Shown one piece after another: positions 1 to 6,391 of a stretch of 32,195 bases of DNA. The position numbers and the translations under genes are program-made. The stretch is from positions 1 through 32,195 of the forward strand of contig CAMNJH010000010.1 in the NCBI GenBank assembly GCA_946541275.1. Direction: 5' to 3'. Position 1 is the stretch's first letter. Each line of letters starts with the position of its first letter. Origin of the DNA: an uncultured Prevotellaceae bacterium. GTDB taxonomy: Bacteria; Bacteroidota; Bacteroidia; Bacteroidales; Bacteroidaceae. The notes under the pieces are model-generated. The model worked only from the letters and a program-made list of their open reading frames with translations, was not told the origin of the DNA and searched no databases.

Positions 1-19
1 ACACAGAGGGTACCTGTGT
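1..19. other. Short hairpin at window edge
   Basis: A 6-bp inverted repeat (ACACAG ... CTGTGT) with a 7-nt loop lies at the very start of the window, before the promoter of the toxin-antitoxin pair. It could be the end of an upstream terminator or part of an operator for the antitoxin. There is no T-run behind it and the upstream sequence is missing, so its role cannot be decided. Confidence 0.25.
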
Positions 20-50
20 GCATGTGAAAGAATATTTTTCTTCCAAAATA

Positions 51-82
51 TTTGGCAATTAGGAATAAATATATTACTTTTG
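51..82 (+). promoter_or_regulatory. Bacteroidetes-type promoter of the toxin-antitoxin pair
   Basis: A TTTGG -33-like element (51-55) is followed after 19 nt by TACTTTTG (75-82), which fits the Bacteroidetes -7 consensus TAnnTTTG. The -7 box ends only four bases before the ATG of the toxin gene. Transcription would therefore start at or very near the start codon, which points to a leaderless or nearly leaderless message. Confidence 0.6.
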
Positions 83-86
83 CGGT

Positions 87-458
87 ATGAACGAAGATAT
101 AAGAGAAACTTTCCACTCTGCGGAGTACGATGAATACTACACTAGCCTTGATGCAAAGACTAAGGCGAAGTACGACTACGTGGAGACGATTATAAAAACC
201 CAATATGTGGTCAATAAGAAGTTCGTGAAGAATCTAGAAGGAACAGAATTCTATGAGGCACGAATATCTTTGGGTAACAACGAGCACCGCACGATAGTAT
301 TTGCTGTTGATTCCGTTTCGTTCATGGAGAGTAAACAGGTGCTTTTCTTGAATTCATTCTTGAAAAAGAGCACCAAGCAATATAAGGGCGAGATTGAAAC
401 CGCCCGTCAGATTTTGAACAAATATATTCAGGGAGGACAAGAAGATGATAAAGCTTGA
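87..458 (+). CDS. higB: HigB/RelE-type toxin of a type II toxin-antitoxin pair
   Basis: This 123-residue protein looks like the Gp49/HigB branch of the RelE/ParE toxin superfamily. Members are ribosome-dependent mRNA endonucleases that block translation until bound by their antitoxin. What I see is the family pattern: a helical N-terminus, a central strand region with basic residues (FYEARISLGNNEHRTIVFA), then the typical late segment NSFLKKSTKQ followed by a helix beginning EIETAR. The length is normal. The gene precedes and overlaps its antitoxin by 14 bp, the toxin-first order typical of HigBA. The start is the only upstream ATG in frame; the next methionine comes near residue 78. No activity can be proven from sequence, but family and context agree. 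Confidence 0.82.
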   Translation: MNEDIRETFHSAEYDEYYTSLDAKTKAKYDYVETIIKTQYVVNKKFVKNLEGTEFYEARISLGNNEHRTIVFAVDSVSFMESKQVLFLNSFLKKSTKQYKGEIETARQILNKYIQGGQEDDKA

Positions 459-756
459 CGAAAAGAAACTGGCCGGGTTGAAAACTGGTTCAAAACATTT
501 AGCAGAAACGTATGGCGAAAAAGGGACACCAAGCCGTGAGGAGTTTGAGGCTAAGGCCAAAGCTTGGTACTATGCCGAGTTGTTGCGCGATGAGCGCAAG
601 CGCCAGAAGCTGACCCAGCAGCAGTTGGGCGAGCGTATCGGAAAGAAACGTGAGTACATTTCTGCACTCGAACAGGGACAGACGGACATGCAGCTCTCTA
701 CGTTCATGCTGATTGCCAATGCCCTTGGGCTAAGGTTCTCGTTGGTTGTTGGATAG
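445..756 (+). CDS. higA: HigA-type antitoxin with XRE-family helix-turn-helix
   Basis: This 103-residue protein has a C-terminal HTH_3/XRE DNA-binding domain at about residues 45-100. The classic pattern is visible: LTQQQLGERIGKKREYISAL, then a recognition-helix end and ANALGL. The N-terminal 40 residues are charged and probably bind the toxin. It should neutralise the HigB-like protein encoded just upstream and repress the shared promoter. Its ATG lies inside the end of the toxin gene (14-bp overlap), with GGAGGA about 10 bases before it, so this antitoxin start has a real Shine-Dalgarno sequence although most genes in the window do not. The two genes form a complete small addiction module. 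Confidence 0.87.
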   Translation: MIKLDEKKLAGLKTGSKHLAETYGEKGTPSREEFEAKAKAWYYAELLRDERKRQKLTQQQLGERIGKKREYISALEQGQTDMQLSTFMLIANALGLRFSLVVG

Positions 757-868
757 ATACTCCATCCTGAATGATTCTCAAATCCACATTATTCATGCCT
801 ACCTCTTTGGCGGACTCTACAATTTTGACGGCAGATACGAACCAAGACCATCTGGTAAGATGGTAATA

Positions 869-906
869 AATTTGTTTTGTTCTGCGCTCGACTTTTCGTA
901 ACTTTG
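869..906 (+). repeat. 38-bp promoter-bearing repeat, copy 1
   Basis: This copy is identical over 38 bp to the one at 952-989. It contains TTTTG (875-879), a 19-nt spacer with TGCGCTCGACTTTTCG, and TAACTTTG (899-906), so the repeat itself reads as a Bacteroidetes -33/-7 promoter on the plus strand. No open reading frame begins directly after it. Confidence 0.8.
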
Positions 907-951
907 CGTTTGAAGACGCGAACTTACTATGCTTGGCATAAAAAACAAATG

Positions 952-989
952 AATTTGTTTTGTTCTGCGCTCGACTTTTCGTAACTTTG
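952..989 (+). repeat. 38-bp promoter-bearing repeat, copy 2
   Basis: This is an exact direct repeat of 869-906, offset by 83 bp, again ending in a TAACTTTG -7-like box (982-989). The sequence between and after the copies differs, so only the 38-bp unit is duplicated. The nearest plus-strand gene downstream is the SpoIIE-type phosphatase at 1151. Confidence 0.8.
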
Positions 990-1111
990 GAAGAATTCTG
1001 CGCCAAAATATAAGTTTGATGATAAGGTCTATCCTACAAGAATCTGACAAATGCCATCACCCAAAAGAGGTTAAAAATGGGGTGAAACGCGGCTTTTTTA
1101 GCATTTTTTAC

Positions 1112-1119
1112 TAACTTTG
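1112..1119 (+). promoter_or_regulatory. -7 promoter box of the phosphatase gene
   Basis: TAACTTTG matches the Bacteroidetes -7 consensus and lies 31 bases before the chosen ATG, leaving a leader of about 25 nt. The -33 region is only a T-run (around 1093-1110), so this box is weaker than the others in the window. Confidence 0.5.
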
Positions 1120-1150
1120 CAGGCGATTGTATAATAAAAGGAGAAAAAAG

Positions 1151-3229
1151 ATGAAAAAGAATCTGTTGAGAATGGTGGCAGCTGCGCTGATGTTCTGCTA
1201 CGCCGCCTTGTTCCTGTCAGGATGCGGAGGCAACTCCAAAGAACGGGAAAGGCTGAACAGAGAAGCAGAGGACATGGTCTATGCGGCTTATCTGAACAAG
1301 GACTACACGCGCATCATAGAGCTTGTGGACAGTTTCAAACCGCTGGGAGGTTTCTCCGAGGGAAAGGCCTGCTACTGGCTGGGCTATGCATACGACCGGA
1401 TGATGCAAAAGCGCATGGCCGAGCTGTACTGGAAGACGGGTATCGCCGCAGTGGAGAACTCTACCAACGAGGAAGACTTGCGGGTGTATGCCGGCATTGC
1501 CAACCGTCTGACGGGACTTTTGACTACATGGACTGAATATGAAGGCGCCCTGAAGATGGCCGTTCCCGCCACAGAACGGTTGAAAAGTCTGGGGTGCGAC
1601 ACGACGAGCGAATACACCAATATGCTCATCTATATCGGTTGCTGTCAGAGCCGTCTTGGATTGAGTGATGACAAAACCGACAATAGTCTGGAAGAAGCCT
1701 ATAGCACCCATTTGGACTTTATCAAGAGACACCCTTATGCCACTAGTTACCGCGATGCTATCATCGGCGTCACCAACATCAGCTACAACTACCTGGAAAT
1801 GGGCGACTATGAGAAGGCTTGTCCATGGCTGGAGCGCATGAGCCAACTGATCGAAGGATATGAAAAGCAGGATGACGCACGCCCCGACTATGCCGAAAAG
1901 CAATGGGCACGCTACAACATCTATCTGGCCAGAGCCTTAGAGGGGCTGGGGCACAAGGACGAAGCCGCCGAGGCCTATAGGGAGTTCTGCCAGTCAAAGT
2001 TCTTTCAGACGGCAGAAGGCAAGCTTCTGGCCAGCGATTATCTGCGACTGGCAGGACGGTGGCAGGACGCCGCAAACAACTTCGAAAGCATGGATGAACT
2101 GCTGAAGGAGTACGGCACACGTTATTCGCTGGAGATGATACAGAAAATGCACCTTAGAAAGTATGAAGTCAATTTGAAGGCCGGTCGTATAGACACTGCC
2201 CTTGCCGTGAGCATGAGCATCACAGAACGGCTCGACTCGGCCATCACCCTCTCGCGCAGCGCCGAAGCCCGGGAAGAGGCGGCGGTACACCAGAAGGAAC
2301 TGGAGATGACCGCAGAGAACGAGCGATACATTCGCCAGCGCCATATCGGTCTACTCATTGGTATGGCCGCAATAGTCGTTCTCCTCATCATCTACATCAT
2401 TGTACGCCATCGCGTGGGAGCCCGTCTGAGAAAGGCTCACAGCGACTTGAAAACGGCCTACAACCAACTAGAAGAGACCACCACCGCCAAAGAGCGCATG
2501 GAGAGTGAACTGCGCATTGCCCGCGACATTCAGATGTCGATGGTGCCAAGCGTGTTCCCCAGTGTGGAGGGCATCGACATGTATGCCTCGATGACACCCG
2601 CCAAGGAGGTGGGTGGCGACTTATACACCTTCCTTCGGAAAGATGACATGCTTTATTTCTGCATTGGCGACGTCAGCGGTAAGGGTGTGCCTGCATCGCT
2701 CTTCATGGCGATAGCCACGCGCGGATTCCGCACACTGGCAATGATGGGGAAGACACCTGCAAAGATCGCCACACGACTGAATGCCGAACTGTCAGAGAGC
2801 AACGAGATGGGTATGTTTGTCACCATGTTTATCTGCATGTATGACCTGAAACAAGGCCGGTTGGAATACTGTAATGCCGGCCACAATCCGCCCATCATCG
2901 GAAATGCCGAAGGACAATACACCTTCCTCAACGTCAAGGAGACCAATGCCCCCATCGGACTTTGGCCCGACCTGGAATATGTGGGCGAAGAAATGAACTT
3001 ACCCATCGGCAGTATGATGTTGCTTTACACCGACGGTCTGAACGAGGCAGAGAACGGCCAGCAAGAGCAATATGGCGAGAATCGCATCATCCAGTTGATG
3101 ACGTCGCACGCTTCTCAAAGTGCGCGCGACATAATCGAGGCCCTCAAGGCCGACACCGAGCTGTTCCGCGAAGGTGCCGAGCAAAACGACGACCTCACCA
3201 TGCTGGCCTTCAGTGTGACCAACTCATGA
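1151..3229 (+). CDS. Lipid-anchored TPR sensor with SpoIIE-type PP2C phosphatase
   Basis: This protein probably dephosphorylates serine/threonine on a regulatory partner such as an anti-sigma-factor antagonist. I chose the ATG at 1151 (692 residues) over an upstream TTG at 1127 because AAAGGAG lies just before it and the protein then starts with a lipoprotein signal ending FLSGC. Residues about 30-390 are TPR-like helices. A membrane segment (IGMAAIVVLLIIYIIV) lies at about 399-421 and a coiled coil at about 425-460. The SpoIIE/PP2C domain fills the rest, with metal-binding motifs GGDLYTF (about 486), GDVSGKGVPASLF (about 505), NAGHNPP (about 574), YTDGLNEA (about 626) and NDDLTML (about 679). 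The catalytic set looks complete. This layout puts the TPR part in the periplasm and the phosphatase in the cytoplasm. No partner anti-sigma gene is adjacent, so the target is unknown. Confidence 0.85.
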   Translation: MKKNLLRMVAAALMFCYAALFLSGCGGNSKERERLNREAEDMVYAAYLNKDYTRIIELVDSFKPLGGFSEGKACYWLGYAYDRMMQKRMAELYWKTGIAAVENSTNEEDLRVYAGIANRLTGLLTTWTEYEGALKMAVPATERLKSLGCDTTSEYTNMLIYIGCCQSRLGLSDDKTDNSLEEAYSTHLDFIKRHPYATSYRDAIIGVTNISYNYLEMGDYEKACPWLERMSQLIEGYEKQDDARPDYAEKQWARYNIYLARALEGLGHKDEAAEAYREFCQSKFFQTAEGKLLASDYLRLAGRWQDAANNFESMDELLKEYGTRYSLEMIQKMHLRKYEVNLKAGRIDTALAVSMSITERLDSAITLSRSAEAREEAAVHQKELEMTAENERYIRQRHIGLLIGMAAIVVLLIIYIIVRHRVGARLRKAHSDLKTAYNQLEETTTAKERMESELRIARDIQMSMVPSVFPSVEGIDMYASMTPAKEVGGDLYTFLRKDDMLYFCIGDVSGKGVPASLFMAIATRGFRTLAMMGKTPAKIATRLNAELSESNEMGMFVTMFICMYDLKQGRLEYCNAGHNPPIIGNAEGQYTFLNVKETNAPIGLWPDLEYVGEEMNLPIGSMMLLYTDGLNEAENGQQEQYGENRIIQLMTSHASQSARDIIEALKADTELFREGAEQNDDLTMLAFSVTNS

Positions 3230-3451
3230 TGTCAGGACACCAGGCTCCCGTAAACATTTTCTCATTTCATCTGGAGATTTCATTAATTATAACTATCTTT
3301 GAACTTATTATTTGACATATTGAGACAAAGCAGAATGATGAAGACAAGAAGTTTCCAAACCATTACCTTTTCCACTTGCCTCTTGCGAAAATTCCTGGTC
3401 AGGAATGAAATGATATAGTTATACAGGTGTACGGCATTGCCATCAGCATGG

Positions 3452-4606
3452 TTAATCCTTATGCTGCAACCGGAAAAACTCCTTCTGCTGTTCTATCTCG
3501 CGGCGTAGGTCTTCCCGCTTGGGCATATATGTCAGATACTTGGCAGCAAAGAGCTGGTCGCTGCCGTTCAACACAGAGTAGTGGGCCACGTCGTCATCCG
3601 TGTCAGCGCACAATATAAGACCAATAGTCGGATTATGCCCCTGCGGACACATCAGTTCGTCGTACATCCTTACGTACATATCCATTTGCCCCACATCCTG
3701 ATGGCAAAGCTTGGTCGTTTTGAGGTCAATCCAGACGAACGAGCGCAAATTATAGTTATAGAAGACCATATCAATGTAATAGTCCTCTTTCTCCGTATGA
3801 ATACGTTTCTGACGGTCAACCAATGCAAAGCCTTTGCCCATCTCCATCAAGAACGATATTAGGTGGTCGATGATGGTCTGTTCCAATTCGCTCTCCGTAT
3901 AGTCAGTCCTGTTCTTGAATCCCAGGAACTCAGCCACTACAGGATTCTTTAAATGCTCCAAACGGTCTTGCAGTGGCGAAGTCAATTTCACCATCTCATC
4001 ATGTACCAAAGCCTTGTTCTGCGACTTCAGCAGCCGATGATAATACTGACTGCTCACGTTACGTTGCAGCGTACGAGTACCCCACATTTCCCGTGCAGCT
4101 TCCTGTTCATACCAACGACGTGCATCCAGACTTGAGTCCTGTAGTATAATGCTATAATGAGTCCATGATAACTTCAATGGATATACAGGCTTCATTATAT
4201 CAAAGATGTCTATTCCTTCTAATAATCCCGTCAGTGAAGGGACTTTCTCAGATTGTCCCGTCAGTGATGAGACAATTTCAGATGGTCCATTCACTGCATG
4301 GAAAATTTCAGGAAACGACTTATAAAATGCGATAAACCTATACAAATTATTACGGGAATAACCTGACCCATATTTAATCGTCAGTTGTTTTGACAGATTC
4401 TTCACCACTTGTTCGCCATAATCTGCCCTCTTGTCTTTCAACACCTCATGCTGAATTCTCATTCCCAACAGCCAATTGCGTTTTATCAGTGTCACATTCA
4501 CCTGACGATAGGCTTCCTCTTGTGCCTGATCAATGATGGTACAGGCATCCTGAAACAGCAATTCTTTCTGCTGTCCATTAACCATTATGTCATTCTTTTC
4601 TGTCAT
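3452..4606 (-). CDS. DUF1016 (YhcG-type) PD-(D/E)XK nuclease family protein
   Basis: This 384-residue protein matches the DUF1016/YhcG family. The N-terminal helical domain carries VNVTLIKRNWLLGMRI and YGEQVVKNLSKQL. After the LSWTHYSIIL segment comes a PD-(D/E)XK nuclease fold. Catalytic-type residues are visible: the D of YIDMVFYN (about 276) and FVWIDLK (about 292-295), followed by GQMDMYV. The family's usual ELK is DLK here, which still fits (D/E)xK. Members are often found with type I restriction-modification or other defence genes, but none is adjacent, so it stands alone. The region around residues 97-126 contains three 10-residue repeats. It converges with the phosphatase gene; a small inverted repeat at 3391-3406 lies between them. 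Confidence 0.85.
   Translation of the reverse strand: MTEKNDIMVNGQQKELLFQDACTIIDQAQEEAYRQVNVTLIKRNWLLGMRIQHEVLKDKRADYGEQVVKNLSKQLTIKYGSGYSRNNLYRFIAFYKSFPEIFHAVNGPSEIVSSLTGQSEKVPSLTGLLEGIDIFDIMKPVYPLKLSWTHYSIILQDSSLDARRWYEQEAAREMWGTRTLQRNVSSQYYHRLLKSQNKALVHDEMVKLTSPLQDRLEHLKNPVVAEFLGFKNRTDYTESELEQTIIDHLISFLMEMGKGFALVDRQKRIHTEKEDYYIDMVFYNYNLRSFVWIDLKTTKLCHQDVGQMDMYVRMYDELMCPQGHNPTIGLILCADTDDDVAHYSVLNGSDQLFAAKYLTYMPKREDLRREIEQQKEFFRLQHKD
4227..4316 (-). repeat. Three 30-bp tandem units inside the DUF1016 gene
   Basis: Three imperfect 30-bp units lie in frame (4227-4256, 4257-4286, 4287-4316 on the plus strand). In protein order they read FPEIFHAVNG, PSEIVSSLTG and QSEKVPSLTG. The two later units are most alike. 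They sit in the linker between the N-terminal domain and the conserved LSWTHY motif, a place where added length is probably tolerated. Confidence 0.75.
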
Positions 4607-4699
4607 ATTTCGTTTTTCTTTATTACAATAACGTTTTGTTTCTTATGCTATTGTCTCGGATATGAATCAAGTATCTGCCCTTGACCTTCGAGTATTGCT

Positions 4700-4846
4700 T
4701 TATGCCACCATATCGCAGCTCACGTCATACTTGTTATCGCGAGTCACACGATCCTTGCGCTCGGCTCTGCAGCTTTGCTTATCAAAAAACAGTACTCGTG
4801 TCTGTTCTGCCGTATCTCTTAACCTCAGTATGTCCTCTTTCGTCAT
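4700..4846 (-). pseudogene. N-terminal remnant of an AlbA_2/Schlafen-like protein
   Basis: This 48-codon reading frame starts MTKEDILRLRDTAEQTRV and ends TRDNKYDVSCDMVA before TAA. From memory, both parts match the first 40 or so residues of a large AlbA_2 (Schlafen-like, RecG-N-terminal-like) family common in Bacteroidales, whose intact members run to several hundred residues. There the motif continues VQFKERVTRDNKYDVSCEMVAFSN in similar wording. Here an extra in-frame block of about 11 codons (plus 4754-4786) splits the motif, and the frame stops right after MVA. I read it as a broken gene start left in the accessory region. It could still be expressed as a short peptide, but nothing supports a function. 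Confidence 0.55.
4754..4778 (+). repeat. Degenerate relative of the 38-bp promoter repeat
   Basis: The stretch carries TGCGCTCGGCT and ends AGCTTTGC. It resembles the core TGCGCTCGACT and end AACTTTGC of the repeats at 869-906 and 952-989, with a shorter middle. It falls in the extra block that interrupts the AlbA_2-like remnant, suggesting that a small dispersed element was inserted there. The match is partial, so the kinship is an inference. Confidence 0.4.
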
Positions 4847-5038
4847 ATCGTGTATTTCTATAACGTTTTTATACGTTGTCTTATTACAGTGTCAACCGTT
4901 CCTGTCTGCCTTCGGCCTGATTATAGGCTGATTTAATCCTGCTTCCATTACCGAACTCGTTCGCCTACCCGCCTTTCCCTAGCTTTGGCACACTCATGAG
5001 TAAGCACAGAAGAAGCTTAAGGTATGTCTACACTTTGC
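4847..5038. other. Non-coding spacer before the minus-strand cassette
   Basis: I find no supported gene in this spacer. It holds the presumed upstream region of the AlbA_2-like remnant on the minus strand (AAAACGTTAT near 4862-4871). Near and beyond its right edge are several AGTATG-like words about 11 bases apart (around 5043-5070), most of them within the last codons of the 99-residue gene. No terminator with a T-run is evident for the cassette that ends at 5039. Confidence 0.4.
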
Positions 5039-5338
5039 CTAAAGTATGCCATAAGTATAGTTAGAGTATGGTTTGAACCTGCTACCGAATCCTGAAAGCC
5101 GATACTCGTTGACACATTTCAAAAGATTCATCGTCATGTCAAGATTATCAATAAAAGACTCTGCACAAACAAACGTCAGCACAGTATCATCTGTGAAGTA
5201 TGCTCTTGAACTGAACATGTTCACCTTATTATAGTCCCTCACTCGGTACGTCCGCCCTTCTTTCGCACTTCCAGATATATCACCCATTGCCTCGCTGATC
5301 AAGTAATTATCCGTCACCTCCACTCTATATTTTTCCAT
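5039..5338 (-). CDS. Small protein of unknown family, last gene of the cassette
   Basis: I do not recognise this 99-residue protein. It begins MEKYRVEVTDNYLISEAMG, appears to be a mixed alpha/beta soluble domain, has no signal peptide or membrane segment, and has two cysteines. Its start overlaps the end of the coiled-coil gene by 14 bp, so it is very probably translationally coupled to it and belongs to the same four-gene operon. An overlapping small last gene often encodes a partner or inhibitor of the preceding protein, but that is only an inference from position. Confidence 0.7.
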   Translation of the reverse strand: MEKYRVEVTDNYLISEAMGDISGSAKEGRTYRVRDYNKVNMFSSRAYFTDDTVLTFVCAESFIDNLDMTMNLLKCVNEYRLSGFGSRFKPYSNYTYGIL

Positions 5339-6389
5339 TGAAACAAATTAAGCATCCAATCACAATGAGTAAGACAATAATAACAATAGAATATAACTTG
5401 TTTTGCTTTCTCACTACATCGAATTCCGTGTTAAGGCGCTTTTCCTGTTCTTCCAATTCTCTGACGATAGAATCAAAATGGTGCTGTTCATTATTCTTCA
5501 ACAAATCTATGGCTGATGTAATCTGCCCAGAAAAACTCTCAACAGAAGATTCGATGCTTTCACATAAGGATTTTACACTTGCAATATTTGAGTCTAATAT
5601 TCCAGCTTCTTCAGATAGTTTATTATCTACATCGTTCTTTGCCCCTGTTATTACATTGGTTAGATTTGTTGTTGAAGAAATAATAGAAGAGTTGATATTC
5701 TGACATAAAGTATTAACACCATCCAAATTAGATGATATACCTCTTGCTGTATCAATTATTTCGTTTGCTTTAGATATGGCATTATTGACAGAATCTATAA
5801 TTGTCGTCTCAGAGGTTTTAACATTTTGAATTACAGCCAATGCTTCTTCATGCACCTGAGAGGGCAAATTTGCCACTTTTTGTTGAATATCGTTCAGAGA
5901 CTTATCCTGTTCGTCTTGTGATTCTTTTAAATCTTTAGATATTTGAGCAAGAGTATCTTTAAGATGCTGGATTTCTTCCGTTGCCTTTCCAGTTTGATCT
6001 CGTAAACTATCCAAACATTTAACGTGTTCTGCCAACTTGTTGTTTTCGTCTGCAAAAATACCCAACGTTGCTTCAGTTCCAGTTTGAAATAAAGTCGTTG
6101 CTTGGGCAATATTAGCATTAAATGTAGCAATCAGTGTAGAACAAGTCTGCTCAATATCTGCAATTGCAGACTCCACGTCTTGGCCTAACGAGTCCTCCTT
6201 TTCCCTTAAAGTCTTTTCCCTGCCTTTCAGCGTCACACACAGATTCCTGACGGACGTAACATATTCAGTAACGGCTTTCTGAAGTTCTACACTTGCACCT
6301 ACAGTCTTCTCGATTTGTTCTCTCGCAGAAGATATATTTTGCAAATCATTCTCTAGCTGCACTAATGCTTGGTTTATTCTTTCTTCCAT
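5325..6389 (-). CDS. Coiled-coil protein with C-terminal membrane anchor
   Basis: This 354-residue protein is almost wholly helical coiled coil from residue 1 to about 325, with heptad-like runs such as LKDTLAQISKDLKESQDEQD and repeated SI/NSSI segments. It ends in one strongly hydrophobic segment (YSIVIIVLLIVIGCLICF, about 332-350) and a short tail. That makes it a tail-anchored inner-membrane protein with a long cytoplasmic rod, somewhat like chemoreceptor or MotA-partner rods, though I see no MotA, HAMP or MCP signalling motif. It starts 2 nt after the stop of the helicase fusion gene and overlaps the next gene by 14 bp. In context it may tether the helicase/nuclease system to the membrane or act as a membrane effector. 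The function is unknown. Confidence 0.8.
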   Translation of the reverse strand: MEERINQALVQLENDLQNISSAREQIEKTVGASVELQKAVTEYVTSVRNLCVTLKGREKTLREKEDSLGQDVESAIADIEQTCSTLIATFNANIAQATTLFQTGTEATLGIFADENNKLAEHVKCLDSLRDQTGKATEEIQHLKDTLAQISKDLKESQDEQDKSLNDIQQKVANLPSQVHEEALAVIQNVKTSETTIIDSVNNAISKANEIIDTARGISSNLDGVNTLCQNINSSIISSTTNLTNVITGAKNDVDNKLSEEAGILDSNIASVKSLCESIESSVESFSGQITSAIDLLKNNEQHHFDSIVRELEEQEKRLNTEFDVVRKQNKLYSIVIIVLLIVIGCLICFNGKI

Positions 6390-6391
6390 AT

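Larger units (their letters stand above)
757..1126. other. Gene-free stretch with duplicated promoter-like repeat
   Basis: I see no credible gene in these 370 bases. They hold two copies of a 38-bp repeat (869-906 and 952-989) and the promoter of the following phosphatase gene. On the minus strand, roughly 735-860 translates into a protein-like stretch, but it has no proper start and runs into the antisense of the antitoxin gene. It may be an old gene remnant. Confidence 0.5.

Noticed and set aside
735..860. A protein-like minus-strand translation (FVSAVKIVESAKEVGMNN) next to the antitoxin gene.
   Set aside because: The frame has no proper start, uses repeat sequence on one side and antisense antitoxin sequence on the other, and I cannot name a family for it. 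At most it is an old gene remnant.
3391..3406. The inverted repeat ATTCCTGGTCAGGAAT between the phosphatase and DUF1016 genes, as a terminator.
   Set aside because: The stem is only 6-7 bp with a 2-4 nt loop and there is no T-run, so it could be chance.
3335..3418. A 27-codon plus-strand frame beginning MMKTRSFQTITF, preceded by a TATCTTTG box at 3294-3301.
   Set aside because: It is too short to support, matches no family I know, has no clear ribosome site or -33 element, and lies between convergent genes where chance frames are common.
5325..6389. The coiled-coil protein as a ZorA/MotA homologue or chemoreceptor.
   Set aside because: It has one C-terminal membrane segment only, with no MotA channel helices, HAMP domain or conserved chemoreceptor hairpin motif.
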